Position numbers and translations under genes: made by a program. 64,000 bases of DNA, from positions 2,666,501 through 2,730,500 of the forward strand of contig NZ_CP022707.1 in NCBI RefSeq assembly GCF_025340265.1. The letters run 5' to 3'. Numbering within the stretch: position 1 is the stretch's first letter; each line of letters opens with the position of its first letter. Below the pieces are notes generated by a model that saw only the letters and a list, made by a program, of their open reading frames with translations, searched no databases and was not told the DNA's origin. Below, piece after piece: positions 45,260-54,759 of this stretch. This stretch comes from Novosphingobium sp. 9. Its GTDB lineage: Bacteria; Pseudomonadota; Alphaproteobacteria; Sphingomonadales; Sphingomonadaceae.

Positions 45260-46315
45260 TCAGATCGGCGACCAGGGCTTCTCGTCGAGTTCCTCGCGCT
45301 CGCCTTCGGGGCGTTCGGTCACGGTCGCAGCCGGCAGGTAGTCAATCACCGCGTCGAGCAGCTTCGAGATGCCCTTGCCGCTGAGACCCGAGATCGGGAA
45401 CACCTCGTCGGCCCCGGCCTTGAGCAGCTCGCGCGCATAGTCCGCCGCCAGCGCATCGTCGATCAGGTCGACCTTGTTCAGCGCGACCAGACGCGGCTTG
45501 TCCTCAAGCCCGTTGCCGTAGGCTTCCAGCTCTTCCTCGACCACGCGCATCGCTTCGACCGGATCGGCATCCGACACGTCGATCAGGTGGACGAGCACGC
45601 GGCAGCGCTCGATATGGCCCAGGAACCGGTCACCGATACCCGCACCGTCCGCCGCGCCCGCGATCAGCCCCGGAATGTCGGCCAGCACGAATTCGCGGTA
45701 CTTGTGGCTGACCACGCCCAGCTGCGGACGCAGCGTGGTGAAGGCGTAGTTGCCGACCTTTGCCTTGGTGTTCGACAGCTGGTTGATGAAAGTGGACTTG
45801 CCCGCATTGGGCATGCCGACCAGGCCGACGTCGGCCAGCAGCTTGAGCCGCAGCCACACCCACAGCTCCTCAGCCGGGATGCCCGGCTGGTGCTGGCGCG
45901 GCGCGCGGTTGGTGCTGGTCTTGTAGCTGGCATTGCCGCGACCGCCCATGCCGCCTTCGAGCAGCGTCACGCGCTCGCCCGCTTCGGTAAGGTCGGCCAG
46001 GATCGTCTCGCCGTCCTCGTCCGAGATCAGCTGGGTGCCCACCGGCACCTTGATGACCAGATCGTCGGCAGCGGCGCCGTTGCGGTTCTTGCCCATGCCG
46101 TGGCCGCCGCGCTTCGCCTTGAAGTGCTGGGTATAGCGGAAGTCGATCAGGGTATTGAGGCCCGGCACCGCCTCGAACACGATATCGCCGCCCTTGCCGC
46201 CGTTGCCGCCGTCAGGGCCGCCGTATTCGACGTACTTCTCGCGACGGAAACTGACGGCACCGGGGCCGCCGCCGCCCGAACGGATGTAGATCTTGGCCTG
46301 GTCGAGAAAGTGCAT
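45260..46315 (-). CDS. obgE: GTPase ObgE/CgtA
   Basis: Essential ribosome-associated GTPase of 351 residues: the glycine-rich Obg domain (about 1-158: YIRSGGGGPGAVSFRREKYVEYGGPDGGNGGKGG) and a G domain with G1 GMPNAGKSTF, switch region TTLRPQLGVV, G3 DIPGLI, G4 NKVD and a final SG(L)SGKG. It acts in 50S assembly, growth and stress control. The C-terminal extension is short. It is downstream of tRNA-Ala. Confidence 0.96.
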   Translation of the reverse strand: MHFLDQAKIYIRSGGGGPGAVSFRREKYVEYGGPDGGNGGKGGDIVFEAVPGLNTLIDFRYTQHFKAKRGGHGMGKNRNGAAADDLVIKVPVGTQLISDEDGETILADLTEAGERVTLLEGGMGGRGNASYKTSTNRAPRQHQPGIPAEELWVWLRLKLLADVGLVGMPNAGKSTFINQLSNTKAKVGNYAFTTLRPQLGVVSHKYREFVLADIPGLIAGAADGAGIGDRFLGHIERCRVLVHLIDVSDADPVEAMRVVEEELEAYGNGLEDKPRLVALNKVDLIDDALAADYARELLKAGADEVFPISGLSGKGISKLLDAVIDYLPAATVTERPEGEREELDEKPWSPI

Positions 46316-46393
46316 TGCAGTGGTTCCGGTTCATCTGACGGGCTGGCGGCCGGCCCGTGCAGAGATCATCTCGCGAACAACCGCCCAAACGCG

Positions 46394-46416
46394 AAAAGGC
46401 CGCGACGGGCGCGGCC
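46394..46416 (-). terminator. terminator after tRNA-Ala
   Basis: Read on the minus strand, GGCCGCG pairs with CGCGGCC around a five-base loop and is followed by TTTT, 25 bases past the tRNA end. Confidence 0.7.
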
Positions 46417-46440
46417 ATTCCATACTTCGATTTCAATCAC

Positions 46441-46516
<76 letters not shown>

Positions 46517-46632
46517 GTTCCAGCAATCAGCAGACCAACATCCGGCGCCCGAAGGTCCCTTCCGCCGGTCTGCGGAGGCGCTCCCTTAGCGAATGCCGCA
46601 GAAGCGCGAAAGCAAAAAATGCGCGATCCCGC

Positions 46633-47520
46633 TCAATTCCCCGCTGCTGGCGCGGGTTGCGGCGTCGTGGTCGAAGACGTTCCGGCCGGGCCTGCGGAAG
46701 GCCCCATGCCGCCCGAAGGTAACGTCATCTGGCTGGGCGGGGTCATCGCCTTGATCATCGCCTGCTGTTCGGCAGAGGGCTTCACGATGACCAGCGCATT
46801 GCCATAGCGGGCCTGCCAGGCGGCAAGGTCAGCCATGTACTGCGCATAGGCATCGAAGAACGCCTTGAACGGCGCTTCCATCTTGGCAAGCCCGGTGCGG
46901 GCATAGCCCTGGAAGTGATCGGCATCGATCGTCGACAGGTCGTTGATCACGTCCGCTGCGGCGGCGCAGAAGTTCTTGTTCACCGGCGGCAGCGCGAAGA
47001 AGTTGTAGACCGAGGTCTGGTAGCTCTCACGCGCGACCGTCGCCGCGCGACCCGAGGCCTTGAGCGAGAAGCTGCGCGCAACCGTGGCGTTCGCCGCGTC
47101 AAGCTGCTTGTCGTAAGTCACAAGGAAGCGCTTGTACCCGGTCAGGATCTGCGTGGAATTCACAGGGTCCATGCAGTTGAGCGCCGCGACGTTCAGCGCC
47201 GAGCGCAGGTTCCATTCGGCCTGCGTGCTCGAAATATCGTAGTTCACGGTATGGCGCGTGCCATCGTCGCTGACCGGCGGGATATTGAGGCTGTCGGGCG
47301 CCTGGTTGGGCGGCGTCGGCTTGGGCGGCACCACCACGATCGGCGGAGGGGGCGGAGGCGGCGGAGGCGGAGGCGGAGGCGAGGCGCAGCCTGCCAGCAG
47401 CGCGAAGGCACCGGATACCGCGCCCCCTGCCAGCAGCGGCCACTTGCGCTGTACGGTCGCACGCGCGACGGCACTGATGCGGCTCAACTTCCCCTGAGCC
47501 GACTTGGACACCTCGTTCAC
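46633..47520 (-). CDS. predicted lipoprotein with polyproline run
   Basis: A protein of about 295 residues: hydrophobic segment and lipobox LLAGC, then thirteen consecutive prolines, IVVVPPKP, and a mostly helical domain (SALNVAALNCMDPVNSTQILTGYKRFLVTYDKQLDAANATVARSF) ending in a Pro/Thr/Ala-rich tail. I recognise no family beyond resemblance to sphingomonad conserved hypotheticals. The start is taken as GTG 47520 with GGGAG upstream; an ATG nearer the ribosome site is out of frame. The proline tract is encoded by a GGC/GGA-type repeat. Confidence 0.78.
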   Translation of the reverse strand: MNEVSKSAQGKLSRISAVARATVQRKWPLLAGGAVSGAFALLAGCASPPPPPPPPPPPPPIVVVPPKPTPPNQAPDSLNIPPVSDDGTRHTVNYDISSTQAEWNLRSALNVAALNCMDPVNSTQILTGYKRFLVTYDKQLDAANATVARSFSLKASGRAATVARESYQTSVYNFFALPPVNKNFCAAAADVINDLSTIDADHFQGYARTGLAKMEAPFKAFFDAYAQYMADLAAWQARYGNALVIVKPSAEQQAMIKAMTPPSQMTLPSGGMGPSAGPAGTSSTTTPQPAPAAGN

Positions 47521-47577
47521 CCTGACATAACTCCCTTGGCAGGCGCAGTTCTCTAACGCGCCCTCCCCGCAAAGCAA

Positions 47578-47607
47578 ATGCCCGGTGCGACGAAACGCAC
47601 CGGGCAT
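47578..47607 (-). terminator. stem-loop terminator after the Bax-inhibitor-1 gene
   Basis: ATGCCCGGTGCG and CGCACCGGGCAT form a perfect 12-bp stem around ACGAAA, followed on the minus strand by a TTTGCTTT tract. Confidence 0.75.
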
Positions 47608-47678
47608 GATGCCTGTCTGACGATTTTTGGTGGATGACCGGCGCCGGGACTGCCCGAAGCCGGTCTATCCGAACCGGA

Positions 47679-48422
47679 TCAGTTACGCTGCTGGCCCATG
47701 AAGCTGAGCAGGAACTGGAACATGTTGATGAAGTCCAGGTACAGGCTCAGCGCGCCCATCACCACCATCTTGGCCGCCCACGGCGTGCCCTGAAGCTGGT
47801 AGTACTGGTTCTTGAGCATCTGCGTATCGTAGGCGGTAAGGCCTGCGAAGATCAGCACGCCCAGCACCGAAATCGCCATCTGCAGTGCGCTGGAGCCCAC
47901 GAAGATGTTGATCAGCATCGCGATCATGATGCCGAACAGGCCCATGATCAGGAAGCTGCCGAAGCCCGACAGGTCCTTCTTGGTGGTGTAGCCGAACAGG
48001 CTGAGACCTGCGAAGGCTGCTGCCGTCGCGAAGAAGGTCGTCGCGATCGAGGTGGCGGTGAAGACCATGAACAGCGTCGACATCGACAGGCCCATGACCG
48101 CGCAGAAGCCCCAGTAGAGCATCTGCAGCGTCGAGGTCTTCATGCGCTGGAAGCCGAAGTTCATCGCGAAGACGAAGCCGAGCGGGGCCAGCATCACCAG
48201 CCACTTGAGAGGCGAGAACATCATCTGCTGGGCAAAGCCGGAGCTGGCGAACAGCAGCGCCACGACGCCCGAGAGCAGCACGCCCGAGGCCATGTAGTTG
48301 TAGATCGACAGCATGTGTCGACGCAGGCCCTGGTCGTAGCTTACGCGGCCACCGGTCCGTCCGTCGAGGCTCGGAGACGCACCGAAGCCCTCACGGGGCC
48401 GGGGGTCGTTCCAGTTCGCCAT
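47679..48422 (-). CDS. Bax inhibitor-1/YccA family membrane protein
   Basis: A 247-residue protein with seven predicted transmembrane helices from about residue 50 on and the family features MSTLFMVFTATSIATTFFATAAAFAGLSLFGYTTKKDLSGFGSFL and YDTQMLKNQYY. YccA-type proteins interact with FtsH or act as pH-sensitive Ca2+ leaks. The ATG at 48422 follows GGAG at good spacing; a reading upstream to 48509 is open but has no family match. It is monocistronic. Confidence 0.93.
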   Translation of the reverse strand: MANWNDPRPREGFGASPSLDGRTGGRVSYDQGLRRHMLSIYNYMASGVLLSGVVALLFASSGFAQQMMFSPLKWLVMLAPLGFVFAMNFGFQRMKTSTLQMLYWGFCAVMGLSMSTLFMVFTATSIATTFFATAAAFAGLSLFGYTTKKDLSGFGSFLIMGLFGIMIAMLINIFVGSSALQMAISVLGVLIFAGLTAYDTQMLKNQYYQLQGTPWAAKMVVMGALSLYLDFINMFQFLLSFMGQQRN

Positions 48423-48589
48423 TTCAAACTCCACAATTGCCGGTGTGCAGCGCCCAATGCGCCTGACCGGGATGAACACGAATATCGGCCCCTCTTTTTC
48501 CCTTTTCAAGGAAAACCGGGTCGCATTCCGTATGACAAAGTGTGTCTGAAGCGCGGTTGAATGCGCGCGTCATCACACAGACACGAGAT

Positions 48590-49393
48590 TCAGCGCGCGG
48601 CGGCGGCCATTTCCGCATTGCGATCGCGCGATGCGGTCATCGTCGCCTCGATCAGGCGGGCGAGCGCGGCGTCCTCATCGAGCACGTTCATGCCCGCCCG
48701 CGTCGAGCCGCCGGGGCTCGCCACCTTGTCTGCCAGCGCGCCGGGGCTGTCGGGGGAAATCGCCGCCAGTTGCGCCGCTCCCTCGACCATCGCGATCGCG
48801 AGGCGCTGCGCCTGCCCGGCCTCGATGCCGAGCGCCACCGCGCCTGCCGCCAGCGAATCGATGAAGCGATAGACGAAGGCCGGACCGCAGCCCGCCAGCG
48901 CCGTCACCGAATCGAACAGGCTCTCGTCCGCCAGCCATTCGGGCGTGCCGAGCGGCGTCATCAGCGCGGTCACATCGGCGCGGCCGGCCTCGTCGAGACC
49001 TCGGGCATCCAGAGCGACGGGCGCCTTGCCGATGGCGACGGCCAGGTTGGGCATGATGCGCAGGATGCCGCCCGCCTCGGGGAAGCGCGCGGCGAGGCTG
49101 TCGAACTCGACACCCGCCAGGATCGAGAACAGCACCGTCCCGCTGCCGATCAGCGGACGGATCGCGGGCGCGGCCTGATCGAGGCCCTGCGGCTTGATGC
49201 CCAGCATCACCGCGTCGAACGCTTCTTCGGCGGGCAGTTCGCGCAGCAGGGTGACGCCTTCGGGTACGCTGGTGCGGTGCGGATCGACCACGGTGAAGAC
49301 CGCAGGCGCGATGCCGCCTGCCAGCCAGCCTTCGAGCATGGCCCCTGCCATGTTGCCGCAGCCCACGAGCAGGATGGAATTGAAACGGGTCAT
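48590..49393 (-). CDS. proC: pyrroline-5-carboxylate reductase
   Basis: Makes proline from pyrroline-5-carboxylate with NAD(P)H. The 267-residue protein has an N-terminal Rossmann motif (LLVGCGNMAGAMLEGWL), the central GIKPQ, and the C-terminal signature around GGSTRAGMNVL near residue 240. It follows the YbjN gene by about 95 bases on the same strand. Confidence 0.94.
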   Translation of the reverse strand: MTRFNSILLVGCGNMAGAMLEGWLAGGIAPAVFTVVDPHRTSVPEGVTLLRELPAEEAFDAVMLGIKPQGLDQAAPAIRPLIGSGTVLFSILAGVEFDSLAARFPEAGGILRIMPNLAVAIGKAPVALDARGLDEAGRADVTALMTPLGTPEWLADESLFDSVTALAGCGPAFVYRFIDSLAAGAVALGIEAGQAQRLAIAMVEGAAQLAAISPDSPGALADKVASPGGSTRAGMNVLDEDAALARLIEATMTASRDRNAEMAAAAR

Positions 49394-49489
49394 CGCGGCG
49401 GTCTCCTCGGATGGGTTCGGCAGGAGGTCCGCCCTGCCCTTCCCCGCCGACTAGAGGCTGACCGCCGCGATTTGAAGGGGTAATTGCCC

Positions 49490-49996
49490 TCAGGCTTCTC
49501 CGGCAGCGTCCACCAGCGCGGCGGCGAGCGCCTCGGCGGGGGTCTTGTCGCCCCACAGGATGAACTGGAACACCGGATAGAAGCGGTCGCACTCTTCGAG
49601 CGCGCCCTCGATCGCCAGCTGCGCCTGACCCGGCCCCAGCAGGCCATCGTCGCCCAGCACCAGCCCGTGGCGATAGAGCACCACGCCGCCGTTCGACCAG
49701 ATGTCGAAGTGGCCGACCCAGAGCTGTTCGTTGATCAGCGCCAGCGCCTCGAAAATCGGGCCGCGCTTGCCTTCGGGTACGCGCACGTCGGGCAGGCAGA
49801 TGATCTGCAGCACGCGATCCTCGCCGCGCCAGATCGCCTGGAGCTGATAGGTCGCCCAGCTGCCCTTGATCTCGACCGAGATCTCGTCCTCGCCGACGAA
49901 TTCGAACGGCCAGCCGCGTGCCTCGAACAGCGAGGCCAGCATCTCGACCGGCGCGGCATCGTCGTTGCGATCGATGTCGTCCTGCACTGTTCTCAT
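49490..49996 (-). CDS. YbjN domain-containing protein
   Basis: A 168-residue acidic protein of the YbjN family (APVEMLASLFEARGWPFEFVGEDEISVEIKGSWATYQLQAIWRGEDRVLQIICLPD), with a fold related to type III secretion chaperones and unknown function. The ATG at 49996 is chosen; a GTG four codons upstream with GGAGGG before it is also possible. It lies just upstream of proC, as in many Alphaproteobacteria. Confidence 0.88.
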   Translation of the reverse strand: MRTVQDDIDRNDDAAPVEMLASLFEARGWPFEFVGEDEISVEIKGSWATYQLQAIWRGEDRVLQIICLPDVRVPEGKRGPIFEALALINEQLWVGHFDIWSNGGVVLYRHGLVLGDDGLLGPGQAQLAIEGALEECDRFYPVFQFILWGDKTPAEALAAALVDAAGEA

Positions 49997-50128
49997 GATC
50001 CCCGTCACTGACCCTCCGCAAGTCGCATCCAAGTCGTCCTGTGCCTGCAGGAATGACGTGCTGCGGGCCTGCCGCCCAGCCCACCCCCGCGAACGCCTGT
50101 GCATGACTGCACAAGCCTGTTCACAGGG

Positions 50129-50137
50129 TGTGGATAA
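50129..50137 (-). promoter_or_regulatory. isolated consensus DnaA box
   Basis: TGTGGATAA (TTATCCACA on the minus strand) is a perfect DnaA box in the 195-bp gap between the SPOR gene and the YbjN gene. A single 9-mer can arise by chance. Confidence 0.35.
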
Positions 50138-50191
50138 GGTGTGCGAAAGGTTAAGCCGCGCAACCCGGCAGAGGCGCCGCGCGGCATCGGA

Positions 50192-52657
50192 TCAATCGAC
50201 CGGCAGCGCGTCGACGGCTTCGCCCTCGTCGCTGCTCCAGGGTACGAAATCGGTGATGCCGCCCTTCTTCAGCGCATCCATCGCGCGCTGCGCCGCCTTG
50301 TCGCTGGCGAACGGGCCGATGACCATGCGGTTGGTGCGACCCATCTTCGCCACGGAGGGCGACTGCCCCTTGAGCGCGCTCGGCGACTTCTTCGCCAGGC
50401 GATTCCAGGTGAAGGCCAGCGCGTCCTTGTCGCGCCCCACGCCGATCTGCACCCACTGGCGCGCGGGCGCAGGCGGGGCCTTGGCCTCGGCCTTCTTCGC
50501 GCCCTTGCGACCGGTAGCCTTGCCCGAATCCTTCTCGTCACCCTTCTCATCAGCGGCCTTGTCGGATGCCTTGGCGCCCTTCTTCTTGGCGCTCGAAGAC
50601 TTTTCGGACGGCGGCGAAATGGCATCGACTGAAGGCGCGCCGGGCACGGCCTCGACCGCCTCGCCCGCATCGCTCGACCATGGCACGGTATCGCTGATGC
50701 CGCCGTCGCGCAGGTCGGACATGAAGGCGGCGGCGTCCTTGTCGCTGTCGAACGGGCCAACGACGATGCGATTGGTCCCGCCCATGTCCGCCGTGAACAC
50801 CGACTGGCCCCGGAAGGCGTCGGGCGCCTTGAGCACCAGCTGGCGCCAGGTCCAGCGGATCGCGTTCATGTTCGAGCCGACGCCGATCTGCACCCATTTG
50901 CGCGCGGGCACCGGCGGCGGTGCGGGCTTCTTGGGCTCGACCTTCTTGCGCGGCGCCGGTTTGGCGACGGGCTTGGCCACCTCCTTGGCCGCTGTGACAG
51001 TGGCGACGGGCGCCTCGACCACAGGCTTGGGCGCCTCGACCGGCACGGGAGCAGGCGCCGGTAGGGGCGTCGGCTGCGGCGCTGGCAGGGTCGGGCGACC
51101 GAGATCGGCAAAGGCCTGCGCCAGCGTCGGACGCTCGACCACCGCGTGCGAATCGGCGGACGAGGACGGCGGCGGCGGCGTGTCCGCAGCAGCGGCAGGC
51201 AGCGTGCGCGAGCCAGTGGACTGCGCCAGATCGAAGCCCGGCTGAGGCCGCGTTTGAGGTTGAGGTTGAGGCTGGGGCGCCTCGGGCGTCGGCTGGACCA
51301 CGGGCCGCGAGGTTGCCGCAGGCGCATCGCCCCTCACCGCCGCAGGCGCATCACCCATCGCCGCCGCAGACGGCATGGTGATCGGCGCGGGCATCGCCAC
51401 CGTAGAGGCAGATCTTTCAGGGACAGACCGTTCAGGCGCCGGGGTGGAGGCGCGAGCCGGGTTGGGCATCGCCGCCGTATTCGTGGGCGGGGCCACGGTC
51501 GGCGACGGCATCGCGGTCGGCGAAGGCATCGGCGTATTGCCCGCCATGGCCGTGGAGCGGCCTGCATCGACCGGCGGCAGTTCGCCCGAACTGTCGCGCT
51601 CGATCGTCGCCTGCACCTCGCCCGGCGCCACACGCGGGGTATTGGCGGCAAGCTGCGTCGGCGTGGGGCGCTCGCCCCGATCGGCATGCTTCTTCTTCGC
51701 GCGGCCCGAGCCCAGCGCCTCGCCCTGCGGGATCAGCCCGGCATCGGCGCTGCGCACCGCGCCCGTGCTGCCATGCTGCGCCGAATAGGCGGCGACGGCA
51801 GGCGAATCGGTGCCGATTTCCGCCGCCTTGGGGAAATCGCCCAGGTTCGCGGCGGCGGCCTGCTGCGCGCGCGTCAGGCGCGGCATGTAGCGCATGTAGG
51901 GCGTCACCGCCTCGGCCAGCTTGGCGGGCAGGATCGCCGCCACGGTGGTTTCGGCCTTCGTCGTGTCGCCGCCGATGGCATAGACGAAAGCGCGGGTGCG
52001 CCACGCGGGTTTGTCCTGCTTGCGCAGCAGCGGCATCAGCGTGTCGTCGGCAGCCTTGCCGTCGCCCGAGATCGCCTGGCTGACCGCGAGGCGCAGGCGC
52101 ACCTCGTCCGCATCGGCAGGGTTCGTCGCCTGCGCATACATCCGCTGGGCCGAGGCATTGTCGCCTGCCAGATCGTAGGCGAGGCCCCAGTCGGCGGCGA
52201 TCTGCGCGGTGCCGATACCGCCCCGGTCGGCGGCGGCGAACAGCGGCAGCGCGCCCACCGGATCGCCGCCCAGCGCCATCGCGCGGGCCAGCCCCGCCTG
52301 CGTCTGCGGGTTATTGGGCGAAATCTCGTCCGCCCGCTTGTAGAAGCCCTTCGCGGCCTGAAAATCGCCGAGCCCGGTGGCGGCATCGCCTGCATCGACC
52401 AGCGCCGAGACGTCCTTCGGATTGCGCGCCAGCCGCTTCATCGCGGCATCGAGCTTGCCCTTGTTGGGGTCCGGCAGCGGCTGAACCACCTCGCGCGAGG
52501 CGGCCTGCGCATGGGCGGGCGCGCTGGTCCCCAGCAGGGCGAAGACCGGCGCGGCACAGGCCAGCAAACCTGCGGCAAGCGCCCGGAAACGCGCACGGCG
52601 GGCGGATTTGGCAGACGGGCGGTCATAAGGGCGGGCAGAGGCGGAAGTGATGGGCAT
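50192..52657 (-). CDS. TPR and double-SPOR-domain protein
   Basis: An exported protein of about 821 residues: basic n-region and signal (RFRALAAGLLACAAPVFALLGTSAPAHA), TPR-like helical repeats (about 60-260), a long Pro/Ala/Thr-rich linker, and two SPOR domains (about 583-670 and 730-820), each opening with WVQIGVG and ending VPWSSD-GEAV. SPOR domains bind denuded peptidoglycan at the septum, so it probably works with the division genes that follow. Duplicated SPOR domains joined by a Lys/Ala-rich stretch are unusual. Start uncertain: ATG 52657 or ATG 52708. Confidence 0.87.
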   Translation of the reverse strand: MPITSASARPYDRPSAKSARRARFRALAAGLLACAAPVFALLGTSAPAHAQAASREVVQPLPDPNKGKLDAAMKRLARNPKDVSALVDAGDAATGLGDFQAAKGFYKRADEISPNNPQTQAGLARAMALGGDPVGALPLFAAADRGGIGTAQIAADWGLAYDLAGDNASAQRMYAQATNPADADEVRLRLAVSQAISGDGKAADDTLMPLLRKQDKPAWRTRAFVYAIGGDTTKAETTVAAILPAKLAEAVTPYMRYMPRLTRAQQAAAANLGDFPKAAEIGTDSPAVAAYSAQHGSTGAVRSADAGLIPQGEALGSGRAKKKHADRGERPTPTQLAANTPRVAPGEVQATIERDSSGELPPVDAGRSTAMAGNTPMPSPTAMPSPTVAPPTNTAAMPNPARASTPAPERSVPERSASTVAMPAPITMPSAAAMGDAPAAVRGDAPAATSRPVVQPTPEAPQPQPQPQTRPQPGFDLAQSTGSRTLPAAAADTPPPPSSSADSHAVVERPTLAQAFADLGRPTLPAPQPTPLPAPAPVPVEAPKPVVEAPVATVTAAKEVAKPVAKPAPRKKVEPKKPAPPPVPARKWVQIGVGSNMNAIRWTWRQLVLKAPDAFRGQSVFTADMGGTNRIVVGPFDSDKDAAAFMSDLRDGGISDTVPWSSDAGEAVEAVPGAPSVDAISPPSEKSSSAKKKGAKASDKAADEKGDEKDSGKATGRKGAKKAEAKAPPAPARQWVQIGVGRDKDALAFTWNRLAKKSPSALKGQSPSVAKMGRTNRMVIGPFASDKAAQRAMDALKKGGITDFVPWSSDEGEAVDALPVD

Positions 52658-52900
52658 GCGGCGGATTTCAGCAAAGTCCTGCGTTGCGAAAATGGAGCGG
52701 TCAGGCATCTGCGGGATGCCCTGCAAGGCACCGCGCGTCACCCTCCCCTTCATCCTTGTCATGACATAGCGCCGGGGGCAGCACACAGCAATCGGGCGAC
52801 GGGCTCCGCCGTGGCCTGTCCACGGCGAATATGCGCGCACATAAGCGCAGGCGCGTGAACAGCGCCAGAATGACGCGAAGTCGAAGGGGCACGGAAAACG

Positions 52901-52938
52901 AAAAACGGCGGGCGCCCCAAAGGCACCCGCCGCTTTTT
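52901..52938 (-). terminator. terminator after ftsZ
   Basis: AAAAACGGCGGGCGCC and GGCACCCGCCGCTTTTT can pair with one bulge, giving a GC stem with A and T tracts, about 65 bases past the ftsZ stop. Confidence 0.75.
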
Positions 52939-53000
52939 CGTCATCCTGGACCACCCCGATCAGAACCGGATGGAATTCGGTTACGGGCGGTCACTGGGGA

Positions 53001-54569
53001 TCACTGATTGTTCTGGCGCCCGAGAAAACGCGGGATGCTGAACGAGGACTGGTCGCCCTCACCGCCCTGCGGCTCTTCGGCGGGCCGCGAGCGCGACATC
53101 GAGCTCATGCGGTCGAACAGCGAGGAGCCGGTTGCCGGACGCGGTGCCGCCGGAGCGGGCGCAGCAGCAGCGCCGGGCGCGCGGTACGCTTCCGAACCTG
53201 CGCCGCCGCCGAACAGTTCGTCCTGCTTGCGGGCACCAACGCCGGGCGCAGCCTGCGTATCGGGGCCAAGCTCCAGCGGATCGCTGCGGCCGGGCGCCGG
53301 ATAGGCGGAAGCATCCTGCACGGGCACTTCATGACCGACGCCGAGTTCGAGCGCCTGCTCGGGCTCGACCGGCGCGCGATAGGCATTGCCCACTGCGGGT
53401 GCGGCAGGCGCGGGCGCAGCAGGCGCCTGCGGAGCCGGAGCAGCATAAGCCGTCGGCGCCGGGGCGGGTGCCGGGGCAGCCTCGTAACTCACCGGCGAAG
53501 GTGCCGGGGCCGGGGCGGCTGTCGGCGTGGCGATCGACGGACGCACCGGCCCGCGCGAGGCCGACATGCTGACCGGGCGCTGGGCGACTTCGGCCTGCTC
53601 GGTGGTCTGCTCGATGCCGGTAGCGACGACCGAGACGCGGATCTTGCCGTCGAGATCGGGATTGAACGCCGAGCCCCAGATGATGTTCGCATCGGGATCG
53701 ACCAGATCGCGGATGTGGTTCGCCGCCTCGTCGACTTCGAGGAGCTTCATGTCCTCGCCGCCGATGATCGAGATGATGACGCCCTTCGCGCCCTGCATCG
53801 ACACGCCGTCAAGCAGCGGGTTGGCAATGGCGCGCTCGGCGGCTTCCAGCGCACGGTTCTGGCCTTCGCCCTCACCCGTGCCCATCATCGCCTTGCCCAT
53901 CTCGGCCATGACCGAGCGGACGTCGGCGAAGTCGAGGTTGATGAGGCCCGGCATGATCATCAGGTCGGTGATCGAACGCACGCCCTGCTGGAGCACTTCG
54001 TCGGCCAGCTGGAACGCTTCCTTGAACGTGGTCTCCGCCTTGGCGACGAGGAACAGGTTCTGGTTCGGAATGACGATCAGCGTGTCGACCTGCTTCTGCA
54101 GCTCCTCGATGCCCGCTTCGGCGGCGCGCATGCGGCGCGTGCCTTCGAACAGGAACGGCTTGGACACGACGCCGACGGTCAGCACGCCCTTTTCACGCGC
54201 GGCCTGTGCGATGATCGGCGCGGCGCCGGTGCCGGTGCCGCCGCCCATGCCCGCTGCGATGAAGCACATGTGCACGCCATCGAGCACGCGCTCGATCTCG
54301 GCGATGGTCTCTTCCGCAGCGGCGCGGCCCACTTCGGGGCGTGCGCCTGCGCCGAGGCCCTGCGTGATATCCGGGCCCAACTGGATGCGCGTTTCCGCGA
54401 TCGAGTTGTTGAGCGCCTGCGCGTCCGTATTGGCGACGACGAAATCGACACCCTCGATCTGGGCTTCGATCATGTTGGCGATGGCGTTGCCGCCCGCACC
54501 GCCCACGCCGATCACGACGATGCGCGGACGAAGCTCGTCGATCGCCGGCGGTCCGATGTTAATGCTCAT
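53001..54569 (-). CDS. ftsZ: cell division protein FtsZ
   Basis: Tubulin-like GTPase of 522 residues forming the Z-ring. Motifs are [14 protein letters not shown] (about 22-35), the tubulin signature [13 protein letters not shown] (about 109-121), and [11 protein letters not shown]. The linker (about 330-505) is long and Ala/Pro-rich, as in Alphaproteobacteria, and ends in the conserved partner-binding peptide [12 protein letters not shown]. It is last in the dcw cluster, 190 bases from ftsA, which may carry its own promoter; a GANTC methylation site lies at 54632-54636. Confidence 0.97.
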   Translation of the reverse strand: MSINIGPPAIDELRPRIVVIGVGGAGGNAIANMIEAQIEGVDFVVANTDAQALNNSIAETRIQLGPDITQGLGAGARPEVGRAAAEETIAEIERVLDGVHMCFIAAGMGGGTGTGAAPIIAQAAREKGVLTVGVVSKPFLFEGTRRMRAAEAGIEELQKQVDTLIVIPNQNLFLVAKAETTFKEAFQLADEVLQQGVRSITDLMIMPGLINLDFADVRSVMAEMGKAMMGTGEGEGQNRALEAAERAIANPLLDGVSMQGAKGVIISIIGGEDMKLLEVDEAANHIRDLVDPDANIIWGSAFNPDLDGKIRVSVVATGIEQTTEQAEVAQRPVSMSASRGPVRPSIATPTAAPAPAPSPVSYEAAPAPAPAPTAYAAPAPQAPAAPAPAAPAVGNAYRAPVEPEQALELGVGHEVPVQDASAYPAPGRSDPLELGPDTQAAPGVGARKQDELFGGGAGSEAYRAPGAAAAPAPAAPRPATGSSLFDRMSSMSRSRPAEEPQGGEGDQSSFSIPRFLGRQNNQ

Positions 54570-54759
54570 TTCGCTCTCCTGGCAGGCACGTGCGCGAAGA
54601 ATTTACCTTGACCGATTTGATTGCACGCTTCGATTCGGCGATGCAAAGACCGCAAGTCCGTTGTCCACAGCGAAATCGGCCAATTCCGCCGTTTTTCGAG
54701 CCCGCTGCGACGAATGGGAGCCGTCGCACGGCAGGAAGCCCATGAAAGGCGCTCCATCC

